Below the pieces are notes generated by a model that worked only from the letters and a program-made list of their open reading frames with translations, was not told the origin of the DNA and did not search any database. The position numbers and the translations under genes are program-made. Of a stretch of 64,000 nt of DNA, positions 18,470 to 26,057 are shown piece by piece; the stretch's first letter is position 1, and each line of letters begins with the position of its first letter. This stretch comes from Roseivivax jejudonensis (GTDB taxonomy: Bacteria > Pseudomonadota > Alphaproteobacteria > Rhodobacterales > Rhodobacteraceae), in the NCBI RefSeq assembly GCF_900172265.1, contig NZ_FWFK01000003.1, positions 62,001-126,000 of the forward strand, read 5' to 3'.

Positions 18470-20164
18470 TCAGCCGATGATCTCGAATTGGGTGACGTCG
18501 ACCATGCCGCGATCGGTGATCTTGAGCGCCGGAATGACCGGCAGCGCGAGGAACGCCAGTTGCAGGAACGGCTCGTCCAGCGTGACGCCGAGCGCGCGCG
18601 CCGCCGTGCGCAGATCCGACAGCGCCGCCTGCACCTCCTCGAACGGCGCGAGCGACATCAGCCCGGCCACCGGCAGCGCGAGTTCGGCGCTGACATTGCC
18701 ATCGACCGCGACAACGAAGCCGCCCTCGATTTCCGACAGGCGATTGGCGGCCACCGCCATGTCGCCGTAGTCGGCGCCGACCGCGACGATGTTGTGGTGA
18801 TCGTGACAGACCGTCGCGGCGATCGCTCCGCGCGTCATGCCGAAACCGCGCACGAAGCCGGTGGCGATGTTGCCGTTGCGGCCGTGACGTTCGATCACCG
18901 CGATGCGCATCAGGTCGCGGGCGGGATCGGGCCGCTTGTCGCCGTCGACGATGGGAACGCGCTCGTCCAGGTGATCGGTCAGGATCTGACCGGGACGGAT
19001 GCCGATCACGTCGGTCTCCTCCCGGTTGCCGGTGGCGCGGAACGCGTCGGCGTCCACGCGCGGCGCGCGGACGGAGTTGCGCCCCACCGGATCGAGCGGT
19101 TCGCGCGCGGCGAAGGCCGCGTCATCTGCGACGATACCGCCCGCGATCACCATCTCGACGTCGCAGGCCTCGAGCGATCCGATCACAGCGATGTCTGCCC
19201 TGTATCCCGGCGCGATCAGCCCGCGATCCTTGAGCCCGAACGCCTCGGCCGCCGACAGCGACGCGGCCCGGTAGGCGGCGAGCGGTGGCGTGCCGGCGGC
19301 GATCAGCCGGCGGATCATGTGATCGAGATGCCCTTCCTCGGCGATGTCGAGCGGGTTCCGGTCGTCGGTGCACAGGCACATGTATGGCGCGGTCCGCTCG
19401 GTCAGAAGCGGTTGCAACGCCTCCAGATCCTTCGACACGGACCCTTCGCGGATCAGCACCCGCATGCCTTTCCGGAGCTTCTCGCGCGCCTCTGCGGCGG
19501 TGGTGGCCTCATGCTCGGTGCGGATGCCGGCGGCGCAATAGGCGTTGAGATCGGTGCCCGAGAGAAGCGGGCAATGCCCGTCGATATGCCCGCCCTCGAA
19601 GGCGAGCAGCTTCTCCATCACCTGAGGATCGCGATGGATCACCCCGGGATAATTCATGAACTCCGCCAGACCGATCCCCGAGGGATGGTGCCGCAGCGGC
19701 TCGAGGTCGGACGCCGACAGGTCCGCGCCCGCGGTCTCCATGTGCGTCGAGGGCACGCAGGACGACAGTTGCACGCGCAGATCCATCACCGTGCGCTCGG
19801 ACGCGCGCTGGAAGTAGCGGATGCCGTCCGCACCGATCACGTTGGCGATCTCGTGCGGGTCGCAGATCGCCGTCGTGATCCCGCGCGGACACACGCAGCG
19901 ATCGAACTCAAGCGGCGTCACGAGCGAGCTTTCGACATGAAGATGCGTGTCGATGAATCCCGGCACGAGAAGGCGCCCCGTCAGGTCGATGACCTGCCGC
20001 CCCTCGTAGGCCGCGCCGGTTCCGACGATCCGGTCGCCGCAGATCGCCACGTCGCCCTCGATCTCGTCCCCGGTCACGAGGTCGAGCACGCGCGCCCCGC
20101 GCAGGACGAGGTCCGCGGGGACCTCGCCGCGGGCGGCGGCGATGCGGGTGGCAAGATCGGTCAT
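18470..20164 (-). CDS. ade: Adenine deaminase
   Basis: This 564-residue metal-dependent amidohydrolase converts adenine to hypoxanthine and ammonia. The metal site HLHVESS (74-80; H74, H76, E78), [15 protein letters not shown] and CTDDRNP are all in place, and the C-terminal adenine deaminase domain ([11 protein letters not shown]) is complete. The ATG at 20164 has AGGAGG eight bases upstream; a longer frame has no such site. Hypoxanthine can be taken up by the Hpt encoded at 15373. A perfect hairpin separates it from the small membrane protein gene upstream. Confidence 0.94.
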   Translation of the reverse strand: MTDLATRIAAARGEVPADLVLRGARVLDLVTGDEIEGDVAICGDRIVGTGAAYEGRQVIDLTGRLLVPGFIDTHLHVESSLVTPLEFDRCVCPRGITTAICDPHEIANVIGADGIRYFQRASERTVMDLRVQLSSCVPSTHMETAGADLSASDLEPLRHHPSGIGLAEFMNYPGVIHRDPQVMEKLLAFEGGHIDGHCPLLSGTDLNAYCAAGIRTEHEATTAAEAREKLRKGMRVLIREGSVSKDLEALQPLLTERTAPYMCLCTDDRNPLDIAEEGHLDHMIRRLIAAGTPPLAAYRAASLSAAEAFGLKDRGLIAPGYRADIAVIGSLEACDVEMVIAGGIVADDAAFAAREPLDPVGRNSVRAPRVDADAFRATGNREETDVIGIRPGQILTDHLDERVPIVDGDKRPDPARDLMRIAVIERHGRNGNIATGFVRGFGMTRGAIAATVCHDHHNIVAVGADYGDMAVAANRLSEIEGGFVVAVDGNVSAELALPVAGLMSLAPFEEVQAALSDLRTAARALGVTLDEPFLQLAFLALPVIPALKITDRGMVDVTQFEIIG

Positions 20165-20248
20165 GGCGGTCCTCCTGTCGGCATTGCCCCAGAGGACCGC
20201 GTTCGGCGGCGAAAGGAAAGGTGTCGCGGTCGGACGACGGCACATGTG

Positions 20249-20278
20249 GAAAGGGGCGCTCCGAAGAGCGCCCCTTTC
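20249..20278 (-). terminator. Hairpin between the 50-residue protein gene and ade
   Basis: GAAAGGGGCGCTC (20249-20261) and GAGCGCCCCTTTC (20266-20278) form a perfect 13-bp stem around CGAA. It lies 12 bases after the stop of the small membrane protein gene and 85 bases before the ade start. The stem itself ends in CCCTTTC, but no long T run follows, so it may be a weak or factor-assisted terminator. Confidence 0.7.
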
Positions 20279-20290
20279 ACGACATGCCGG

Positions 20291-20443
20291 TCAGGACCGG
20301 CCGTCCCGTGCGAGATAGGACGGCTCGCGCCCCTGGTTGGCATGCATGTCACTCTTGCGCGTTGCACGTCCCGTCACGGCCACGATGAGGACCGCGACGA
20401 GGAACAACGCGCCGAGCCCTATGACAAAGACGTCAGTGAACAT
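20291..20443 (-). CDS. 50-residue membrane protein
   Basis: The product starts MFTDVFVIGLGALFLVAVL and has one membrane helix at about residues 4-24, then a polar basic tail (TGRATRKSDMHANQGREPS) ending in LARDGRS. GAGGAA lies eight bases upstream of the ATG, a hairpin follows the stop, and a possible stress sigma factor promoter lies 32 bases upstream of the start. These three signals together support a real small gene. I recognise no family; the layout is that of a small inner-membrane protein with a cytosolic tail. Confidence 0.65.
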   Translation of the reverse strand: MFTDVFVIGLGALFLVAVLIVAVTGRATRKSDMHANQGREPSYLARDGRS

Positions 20444-20474
20444 GCGCTCGGTTCCTCGTATGGTTTGCAGTCAT

Positions 20475-20499
20475 AACCATGGCCGAGCCGTCAGGTTCC
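20475..20499 (-). promoter_or_regulatory. Possible EcfG-type promoter for the 50-residue protein
   Basis: On the minus strand GGAAC (20499-20495), a 16-base spacer and GGTT (20478-20475) match the alphaproteobacterial stress promoter pattern GGAAC-N16/17-CGTT with one mismatch in the -10. The -10 ends 31 bases before the start codon. The EcfG sigma factor itself is encoded 3.5 kb away. Confidence 0.45.
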
Positions 20500-20558
20500 C
20501 GCAGGACAGCCATGACGTGAGGGCGTGTCCCTGCGGACACAGCGGCGCCTTGCCGGGA

Positions 20559-21299
20559 TCAGCCCGGCGCCGAGCCGGCAAGGGCGTTGTCGCGGGCTTC
20601 GGCCTCCGCCGCGGCCAGTTGGCCGCCCGCGGTGCCCCGCGCCCGGGCCGCCTCGATCAGCGCGCGAAAGATGCGGCGATGCGCCCGGCGGTAGAAGATG
20701 TGCTCGGGGTGCCACTGAACGCCGAGCGCGAACGGGTCGCGCACGCGCTCCACCGCCTGGATCATGCCGCCGGAATCGCGCGCGGCGACCCGAAGCTCGG
20801 ACCCCAGCCGCTTGACCGCCTGCGTGTGCAGCGCGTTGACCTGCAGGCAATGCGCGCCGGTCGTGCGCGCCAGCAGGCTGTCCTCGGTCACGTCCACGCG
20901 CTTGCGCGGCAGGATCGTGCGCAGGTAACGCGAGTCGTAGACCTCATAGGCTTCCTGGTGCAGGTCGCCGCCCAGCACCACGTTCAGCATCTGCGCCCCG
21001 CGGCAGATCCCGAGGACCGGCAGGTTCCGATCGAAGGCCTGCCGGATCACCTCCTGCTCCAGCGCGTCGCGGTCGGGATCGAGTCGCACGCCCAGCCGGA
21101 CCTCGCCGCCATAGAGCTGCGGCGCGATGTCGTCGCCGCCGCCGATGACCACCGCGTCGACCTTGTCCAGATCGACCTCGCGGCCGGCGCGCCACTTGAT
21201 CGCGCGGCCGCCGGCCAGCCGGATATTCAGCCACATCAGCGGGAAGATGCGCCAACCGGACCGGCGCGACACGGTCACTCCGACGATCGGACGGCTCAT
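20559..21299 (-). CDS. Class I glutamine amidotransferase-like hydrolase (peptidase C26 type)
   Basis: This 246-residue protein has the class I glutaminase fold with a full triad: C99 in LGICRGAQMLNV, H197 and E199 in GVQWHPEH. IGGGDDIAPQLYGG (52-65) is typical of the gamma-glutamyl-GABA hydrolase (PuuD-like) branch. Its ATG overlaps the amidoligase stop by four bases, so the two act together. Known amidoligase-glutaminase pairs are predicted to build and edit gamma-glutamyl-type amides, but the substrate is unknown. It is the last gene of the nepR-ecfG-kinase-amidoligase operon. It could also be a stand-alone polyamine catabolic enzyme, but no other puu genes are nearby. Confidence 0.85.
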   Translation of the reverse strand: MSRPIVGVTVSRRSGWRIFPLMWLNIRLAGGRAIKWRAGREVDLDKVDAVVIGGGDDIAPQLYGGEVRLGVRLDPDRDALEQEVIRQAFDRNLPVLGICRGAQMLNVVLGGDLHQEAYEVYDSRYLRTILPRKRVDVTEDSLLARTTGAHCLQVNALHTQAVKRLGSELRVAARDSGGMIQAVERVRDPFALGVQWHPEHIFYRRAHRRIFRALIEAARARGTAGGQLAAAEAEARDNALAGSAPG

Positions 21300-22252
21300 G
21301 CGACGTCTCCGAGGCGCGCCGCCACCTTGCGGGTCCAGTCTCCGCGCACCGAGGTCAGGGAGTCGCGGTGGGCGCGCCATTCGCGCGCGAGCTCGCGCAC
21401 GAGCCCGGAATCCTCCGCGATCCGCTCGATCCGCACCCAACGGTTCCACTCGAGCGCCAGCGACCAGTCGGGCTCGTCGATGCGGCAATCGGGCAATCGG
21501 TAATGAAAGGTCGGACGCGCCGCGATCGAGGACAGGTCGAGCTTTTGCGCCACCCGGTCGCGATCGATGTGCGCGAAGAGGCACAGCATGTCGAGCCCGT
21601 GGTTCCGCGACGGCGCGCGCTCCAGGTAGAGATCGATCAGCGCCGCCATGTCCGGGATCACGCCCTTGGCCAGCCCGTCGAGCAGCGCTCTTGGATACGG
21701 GTCGACGAACGGCAGCGCCCGGCGGGCGATGTCGATCTCCATCTCGCGGCGCAGCGCGTCCTCGCAGAAGGCGTAGGCACTGAGGACGGGCTGCACGTCC
21801 GACAGGTCGGTCGACACGACCTCCGGGTTGAAATGAACCCCGTAGCCGGCAAAGAGCCCCGAGGCCGTCCCTGTGGCGCCGGCGGCGTGCAGCGCGCCCA
21901 GAAGCCGGTCGAGCGCCGCGATGTCGGCGGGCGCGATCGGGCTGGTGACGATTTCGACCGGCACAACGGTGCGTGCGACCGAATGCAGGCTTTCGCCTAG
22001 CCAGCCCTCGGGCCGCTTCAGGAGCGCCGTGTCGAGGTAGATCTCGAGGTCGCCGGCCGCGCTCCCCTGGACGACAAATCCCTTCTCGCCGCCAAGCCCG
22101 ATCTCTCCTCCGAGCGTGTCGGCGGCGATTTCGGCGACCCGGCGCTCCTCGAGGCCGCCGAGCTCGATCTCGACGCCGACGCGCCGCGGCGTGCCCTCTC
22201 GGGTATCCGGCCGCGGCAGCTCCGCGATCTTGGGAGGGGTCCGGTCCGGCAT
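21296..22252 (-). CDS. Putative amidoligase (Amidoligase_2 family, glutamate-cysteine ligase fold)
   Basis: This 318-residue protein matches the Amidoligase_2 family, relatives of glutamate-cysteine ligase and glutamine synthetase predicted to join a carboxylate and an amine using ATP. The opening VGVEIELGG (25-33) carries the paired acidic metal ligands E28 and E30; EIVTSP (100-105) and a conserved H140 in YGVHFNPEV follow, then RPTFHYRLPDCRID (246-259). No signal peptide or membrane helix is seen. The start ATG shares a base with the stop of the upstream kinase gene (TGATG), and its stop overlaps the glutaminase gene. The substrate is not known. The link to the stress operon is the unusual part. 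Confidence 0.8.
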   Translation of the reverse strand: MPDRTPPKIAELPRPDTREGTPRRVGVEIELGGLEERRVAEIAADTLGGEIGLGGEKGFVVQGSAAGDLEIYLDTALLKRPEGWLGESLHSVARTVVPVEIVTSPIAPADIAALDRLLGALHAAGATGTASGLFAGYGVHFNPEVVSTDLSDVQPVLSAYAFCEDALRREMEIDIARRALPFVDPYPRALLDGLAKGVIPDMAALIDLYLERAPSRNHGLDMLCLFAHIDRDRVAQKLDLSSIAARPTFHYRLPDCRIDEPDWSLALEWNRWVRIERIAEDSGLVRELAREWRAHRDSLTSVRGDWTRKVAARLGDVA

Positions 22253-23979
22253 CAGAAATCGACCACTTCGGGTTTGAAGTCGGACAGACGGAACAGGACC
22301 CGGACGCGATAGCGCCCGTCGACGCTTCCCTGTTCGAGCGCGCCGCCCAGCTGCGTGGCGAAGGCCTGGATCAACCGGTTGCCGAGCCCGGTGCGATCCG
22401 CGTCGTCCGCCAGCGGCATGTCTCCACAGCTGTTGACCACCTCCAGCGCCACGCCGCGCTCGGGCCCGTCGCGCTTCAGGTCGACATGAAGCCGATAGAC
22501 CCCGTCGGCGTCCGGCTGCATGTACTTGCCCGCATTGGTCAGCGCCTCGGCCACGAGCAGCGACATGGGCACGGCCTGGTCCGGGTAGACCTCGATCTCG
22601 GCAAGGCTCTTGGTGACTTCCACCGTCACGTTGCTGTCGCGCGAGACGATGTTCATCTGCTCGATCAGCTCCGACAGCAGCTGCGCCGCGTTGACGTGGC
22701 CCAGGTCGCCGGTCTGGTAGAGATTGCGATGGATCGTCGCGAGCCCGCGGATGCGCTCCTGCAGACGCTGCAGGACGCGCCGCGTTTCCTCGCTGTCGCT
22801 CTGCCGGATCTGCATGTTCATGATCGACGAGATGAGCTGGAGATTGTTCTTCACCCGGTGGTGAACCTCCTTCAGCAGGATCGTCTTCTCGCGCAGCGTG
22901 TTCTCGAGCTGCGCCTCGTCCTGCATGATCGAGTCGGCCATGTGCAGGAAGTCGTTCTCCATGTCCCGCAGCTCCAGCGCCATGTCGGCCGAGGCGATCT
23001 GCCCTGGCACGCGCCGGTCGCGGGCGAAACTGCGCATCTGGTGACGCAGCGTCCGGATGTGGCGGATCACGAGACGGTTCACCGCGAGGTAGGCAACGAT
23101 CACGCTTGCCACCCACATCACCAGCGGCAGCGACCGCGCCAGCCCGCCTGTGCCGAGCGTCGTCGCCGCCGAACTGTTCTGGGGCCACACCGACAACGCG
23201 TAGACGAGATCCGGAACGACCGGCGTGAACGCGAAGATCCTTTCCTCGCCATCCGCACTCCGCGCGAGAAAACTGTGCTCGGACCCCCCGGCGAGCGCCG
23301 CGAGATCCATCTGCGTCGGCAACAGCTCCTGCGCCTGATCGTAGCCAAGACCGGTCGTCAGGATCTGACCGGTGCGGCTGAACGTCAGCAGTTCGAGGTA
23401 ATCCTCACCGCTCGGCCGGCTCGGGCGGAAGAACTCGACCGGGATCGAGATCGCCACGTGCCCCTGCAGCACGCCATCGGTCGAAAACGGCTCGGTCACG
23501 ACGACGACCGGACCGGGGCTGACCGACGGGTCGTCGACGCGGATCACCGCCGGGAACGGCTCCTGAACGGCGTCTGTGATCCGCGGAAACCGGTCGAGGC
23601 TGATATCGCTGCCGGCCGAGGAACACCGGACGCGCCCGCTTTTCAGCAGGACGCCCACAAAGGTGTAGTTCTGGCTCGATCCACGGAAATCCGACAGGTA
23701 CAGATCGCAGGTTTCGGTATCCGTGCCGACGATCCCGTCCGTCGCGCCGATTGCCTGCGCGGCGCCGAGCGCGCGCAGAACGTTGCGCCGCTCCGACGTG
23801 GCCGCGTTTTCGGTGATGCCGGTGACGCTAAGCTGCGCGCGGGCCCGGGTCTCCTCCTCGAGCTTCGCTGTCTGCCAGTACGCCACGATTCCCAGCGGCA
23901 CGAGCGCGATGGTCAGGAACCCGATGATACGGGCGCCGAGCCCGCTTGGGACCGGACGCGGACCAGTCGCGCCGATCAT
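22252..23979 (-). CDS. Stress-response sensor histidine kinase (HisKA_2 type, PhyK-like)
   Basis: This 575-residue kinase has a membrane helix at 17-37, a large extracytoplasmic sensor (38-281) with only two cysteines in its first part (C91 and C119), a second helix at 282-305, a linker with a HAMP-like coiled segment, and a HisKA_2 domain with EVHHRVKNNLQLISS (371-385; H374 the likely phosphoacceptor) and a HATPase end (AEALTNAGKY, GLGNRLI). Kinases of this class phosphorylate PhyR. It starts three bases after ecfG, so it belongs to the core of the general stress response. The stimulus is unknown; the cysteine pair suggests a redox or disulfide input as one possibility. Confidence 0.88.
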   Translation of the reverse strand: MIGATGPRPVPSGLGARIIGFLTIALVPLGIVAYWQTAKLEEETRARAQLSVTGITENAATSERRNVLRALGAAQAIGATDGIVGTDTETCDLYLSDFRGSSQNYTFVGVLLKSGRVRCSSAGSDISLDRFPRITDAVQEPFPAVIRVDDPSVSPGPVVVVTEPFSTDGVLQGHVAISIPVEFFRPSRPSGEDYLELLTFSRTGQILTTGLGYDQAQELLPTQMDLAALAGGSEHSFLARSADGEERIFAFTPVVPDLVYALSVWPQNSSAATTLGTGGLARSLPLVMWVASVIVAYLAVNRLVIRHIRTLRHQMRSFARDRRVPGQIASADMALELRDMENDFLHMADSIMQDEAQLENTLREKTILLKEVHHRVKNNLQLISSIMNMQIRQSDSEETRRVLQRLQERIRGLATIHRNLYQTGDLGHVNAAQLLSELIEQMNIVSRDSNVTVEVTKSLAEIEVYPDQAVPMSLLVAEALTNAGKYMQPDADGVYRLHVDLKRDGPERGVALEVVNSCGDMPLADDADRTGLGNRLIQAFATQLGGALEQGSVDGRYRVRVLFRLSDFKPEVVDF

Positions 23980-23982
23980 GAC

Positions 23983-24540
23983 TTATCCTGCTGCGGAGGA
24001 TCGGTTGCCCGCGACCACCGCCATCGTTGCGCTGTCGGTCATTTCCAGCGCCTCGTCATCGGTCAGGTGCATCAGCTGCGCAAGTCGCGAGCGTGCGCGG
24101 TTCGTCCGGCTCTTGATCGTGCCGACGGCAACGCCACACATGTCCGCCGCTTCCTCGTAGGAAAAGCCGGACGCGCCCACGAGAACCAGCGCCTCGCGCT
24201 GTTCGTCATTCAGCTGTGCGAAGGCGCGGCGGAAATCCGAAAGCTGCAGGCGCCCGTCATGGGCCGGCTTTTCGGACAGACCCTCGGTCATCAGGCCGTC
24301 GCTGTCCGACACTTCCCGCCCGGCCTTTCGCCGGTTGGAATAGTAGGTGTTGCGCAGGATCGTGAAGAGCCAAGCCCGCATGTTCGTCCCGGGCTCGAAC
24401 GTATGGATCTTTGTCCACGCCTTTACGAGGCTGTCCTGCACCATGTCGTCGGCGAGGGAAGAATTGCGCGTCAGGCTGAGCGCGAAGGCACGCATCGCCG
24501 GCAGGTGCTGAACGATTTCGTCGCGAGGATCCGCATTCAT
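23983..24540 (-). CDS. ecfG: General stress response ECF sigma factor EcfG
   Basis: This 185-residue sigma factor has region 2 (residues about 15-80, with LADDMVQDSLVKAWTKI and WLFTILRNTYYSNRRK) and region 4 (about 105-165, with LNDEQREALVLVGASGFSY and VGTIKSRTNRARSRL). It fits the EcfG family that directs RNA polymerase to GGAAC-N16/17-CGTT promoters in alphaproteobacteria. It is held inactive by NepR, whose gene overlaps its start by four bases. A promoter of this exact type lies 240 bases upstream, in front of nepR, so the operon is probably autoregulated. Confidence 0.93.
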   Translation of the reverse strand: MNADPRDEIVQHLPAMRAFALSLTRNSSLADDMVQDSLVKAWTKIHTFEPGTNMRAWLFTILRNTYYSNRRKAGREVSDSDGLMTEGLSEKPAHDGRLQLSDFRRAFAQLNDEQREALVLVGASGFSYEEAADMCGVAVGTIKSRTNRARSRLAQLMHLTDDEALEMTDSATMAVVAGNRSSAAG

Positions 24541-24734
24541 TTGCTGCGCCTGCTTTCCGGCTCCGCGGAAACGCCGTTGAGTTGACCCGCGTCACCCTGC
24601 TCCTGTTCCTTCAGCTGCTCCAGCAGCGTGAGGAACCGATCGGGCACGTCTTCCTTGAGCATGTCCTGATACACACGCTTGAGATTATCATCTATCACTT
24701 GCGCTTGCTTCGTCTTGTCCCGGGGCTGAGCCAT
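24537..24734 (-). CDS. nepR: Anti-sigma factor NepR
   Basis: This protein of about 65 residues has the NepR core: a first helix NLKRVYQDMLKEDVP followed by DRFLTLLEQLKEQE, with disordered ends. NepR binds EcfG in unstressed cells and moves to phosphorylated PhyR under stress. Two ATGs are adjacent (24737 and 24734); AAGGA is better placed for the second. It overlaps ecfG by four bases and is divergent from phyR, with about 100 bases between, the typical arrangement in this class. Confidence 0.92.
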   Translation of the reverse strand: MAQPRDKTKQAQVIDDNLKRVYQDMLKEDVPDRFLTLLEQLKEQEQGDAGQLNGVSAEPESRRSK

Positions 24735-24779
24735 CATTTTCCTTACACGCGCCTGCCATCACTCTGTAACCTGAACTCG

Positions 24780-24804
24780 GGAACCAACTGCACGCGGGAG
24801 CGTT
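24780..24804 (+). promoter_or_regulatory. EcfG-type promoter of phyR
   Basis: GGAAC (24780-24784), a spacer of 16 bases and CGTT (24801-24804) match the general stress response consensus exactly. The -10 lies 34 bases upstream of the phyR ATG, leaving a short leader with AAGGGA as ribosome site. This predicts positive feedback of EcfG on its own anti-anti-sigma factor. Confidence 0.85.
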
Positions 24805-24811
24805 CGGTTCC
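24787..24811 (-). promoter_or_regulatory. Overlapping EcfG-type promoter facing nepR-ecfG
   Basis: On the minus strand GGAAC (24811-24807) is followed after 17 bases by AGTT (24789-24786), a one-mismatch fit to the stress consensus; after 16 bases the four bases would be CAGT. The two -35 boxes form an inverted repeat (GGGAACC at 24779-24785 and GGTTCCC at 24806-24812). The two promoters overlap almost fully, so polymerase can bind only one at a time. Confidence 0.6.
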
Positions 24812-24837
24812 CAACAAAGTTTTCAAGGGACGTATCC

Positions 24838-25638
24838 ATGACACAAGCCGACCTGAGCAGCGAAATCGGTGCCGCGCTTCCCTACCTGCGCCGGTACGCC
24901 CGCGCTCTCACCGGGTCGCAGACGACCGGGGACAAATACGCCGCCGCCACACTCGAGGCGGTTCTCGCGGACAGAACGATGGTGGCCGAAGCGAGTTCCG
25001 GCAAGGCGGGACTTTTCCAGGTCTTCCATGGCATCTGGATCACCACCGGGGCACCCGTCACCGAGGACGACACCGGTCCGCGCGCCGCGGCGCAACGCCA
25101 TCTCGCCAAGCTGACCACCAACAGCCGCGAAGCGCTGCTGCTGCACACCATCGAGGAATTCTCGATGGCCGAGGTGGGCGAGATCATGCAGACCGGCGCC
25201 GACGAGGCCGAGACGCTCATCGACACCGCCCGGCGCGAGATGGCCGACGGCATGTCGGGTCGCGTGCTCATCATCGAGGACGAGGCGATCATCGCCATGG
25301 ATCTCGAGAGCATCGTGGCCGATCTGGGCCATCGGGTCACCGGCGTGGCCCGCACCCGCGACGGCGCGATCAAGCTCGCGCATCAGGAGGCACCCGACCT
25401 TATCCTCGCGGACATTCAGCTTGCGGACAATTCGTCGGGCGTCGATGCGGTCAACGACATTCTCGGGCAACTGGGCGAACGGCCGGTGATCTTCATTACC
25501 GCGTTCCCCGAGCGGCTGCTGACCGGCGACAAGCCCGAGCCTGCCTTCCTGATCTCGAAGCCCTACTCGGAAGAGCAGGTGCGCTCGGCAATCAGCCAGG
25601 CGATGTTCTTCTCCTCGACGGAGACGCTGCGCGCCTGA
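24838..25638 (+). CDS. phyR: Anti-anti-sigma response regulator PhyR
   Basis: This 266-residue protein has the PhyR layout: an N-terminal sigma-factor-like domain (about 1-135, with YLRRYARALTGSQ and SREALLLHTIEEFSMAEVGEIM) and a C-terminal receiver (140-260; acidic pair E147/D148, phosphoacceptor D192 in ILADIQL, K241). When phosphorylated, the sigma-like domain is released to bind NepR and free EcfG. It is divergent from nepR-ecfG-kinase and has an exact EcfG promoter. A strong hairpin terminator follows 24 bases after the stop, so it is monocistronic. Confidence 0.95.
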   Translation: MTQADLSSEIGAALPYLRRYARALTGSQTTGDKYAAATLEAVLADRTMVAEASSGKAGLFQVFHGIWITTGAPVTEDDTGPRAAAQRHLAKLTTNSREALLLHTIEEFSMAEVGEIMQTGADEAETLIDTARREMADGMSGRVLIIEDEAIIAMDLESIVADLGHRVTGVARTRDGAIKLAHQEAPDLILADIQLADNSSGVDAVNDILGQLGERPVIFITAFPERLLTGDKPEPAFLISKPYSEEQVRSAISQAMFFSSTETLRA

Positions 25639-25662
25639 AATCGCGGCCCGCGCGACTGACAC

Positions 25663-25700
25663 CGACGCCCCGCCGGTCCGCCGGCGGGGCGTCGTCGTTT
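25663..25700 (+). terminator. Terminator of phyR
   Basis: CGACGCCCCGCCGG (25663-25676) pairs perfectly with CCGGCGGGGCGTCG (25681-25694) around TCCG; a short TCGTTT follows. A 14-bp GC stem directly after phyR is good evidence for a transcription stop, although the T run is short. Confidence 0.8.
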
Positions 25701-25793
25701 CCGCCCTTGCCCCTCGCGGTCACAGGGCGCATGACTGAGGCCCGGCCGGGCCCGCACTTCGGGTCCGATGCCCATCCCGACCGGAGAGCCGCC

Positions 25794-26042
25794 GTGCCCC
25801 GCCTCGCCCTCGCCCTCGCGATCATCGCCGCCGCCGCCCCCGTCTCGGCGCAGGAGGCGCCCGCCCGCGCGGAGGTCGCGCAGATCCTGTCGGTGCTGGC
25901 CGACATGGGGTGCGAGGTCGCACCGAACGATATCGAGCGTACCGCACAGGGCTTCGCGATCCACGATGCACTGTGCTCCGACGGGCGCTACGAGATCGCG
26001 CTCGACCGCGAGTTCGGTGTCATCAACCGCCAGCGGAAGTGA
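25794..26042 (+). CDS. Small secreted protein, possibly PepSY-like
   Basis: This 82-residue protein has a signal peptide (about 1-20, hydrophobic core then VSAQ) and a mature part with an LADMGCEV segment, a GFAIHDALCSDG turn and YEIALDREFGVI at the end. The last segment resembles the strand pattern of PepSY domains, and the two cysteines could pair. The start is GTG (25794-25796) with GGAGAG six bases upstream. It lies between the phyR terminator and the convergent TRAP transporter. Function is not known; the PepSY assignment is only suggestive. Confidence 0.65.
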   Translation: MPRLALALAIIAAAAPVSAQEAPARAEVAQILSVLADMGCEVAPNDIERTAQGFAIHDALCSDGRYEIALDREFGVINRQRK

Positions 26043-26057
26043 GCGCGCCGCGCCGGC

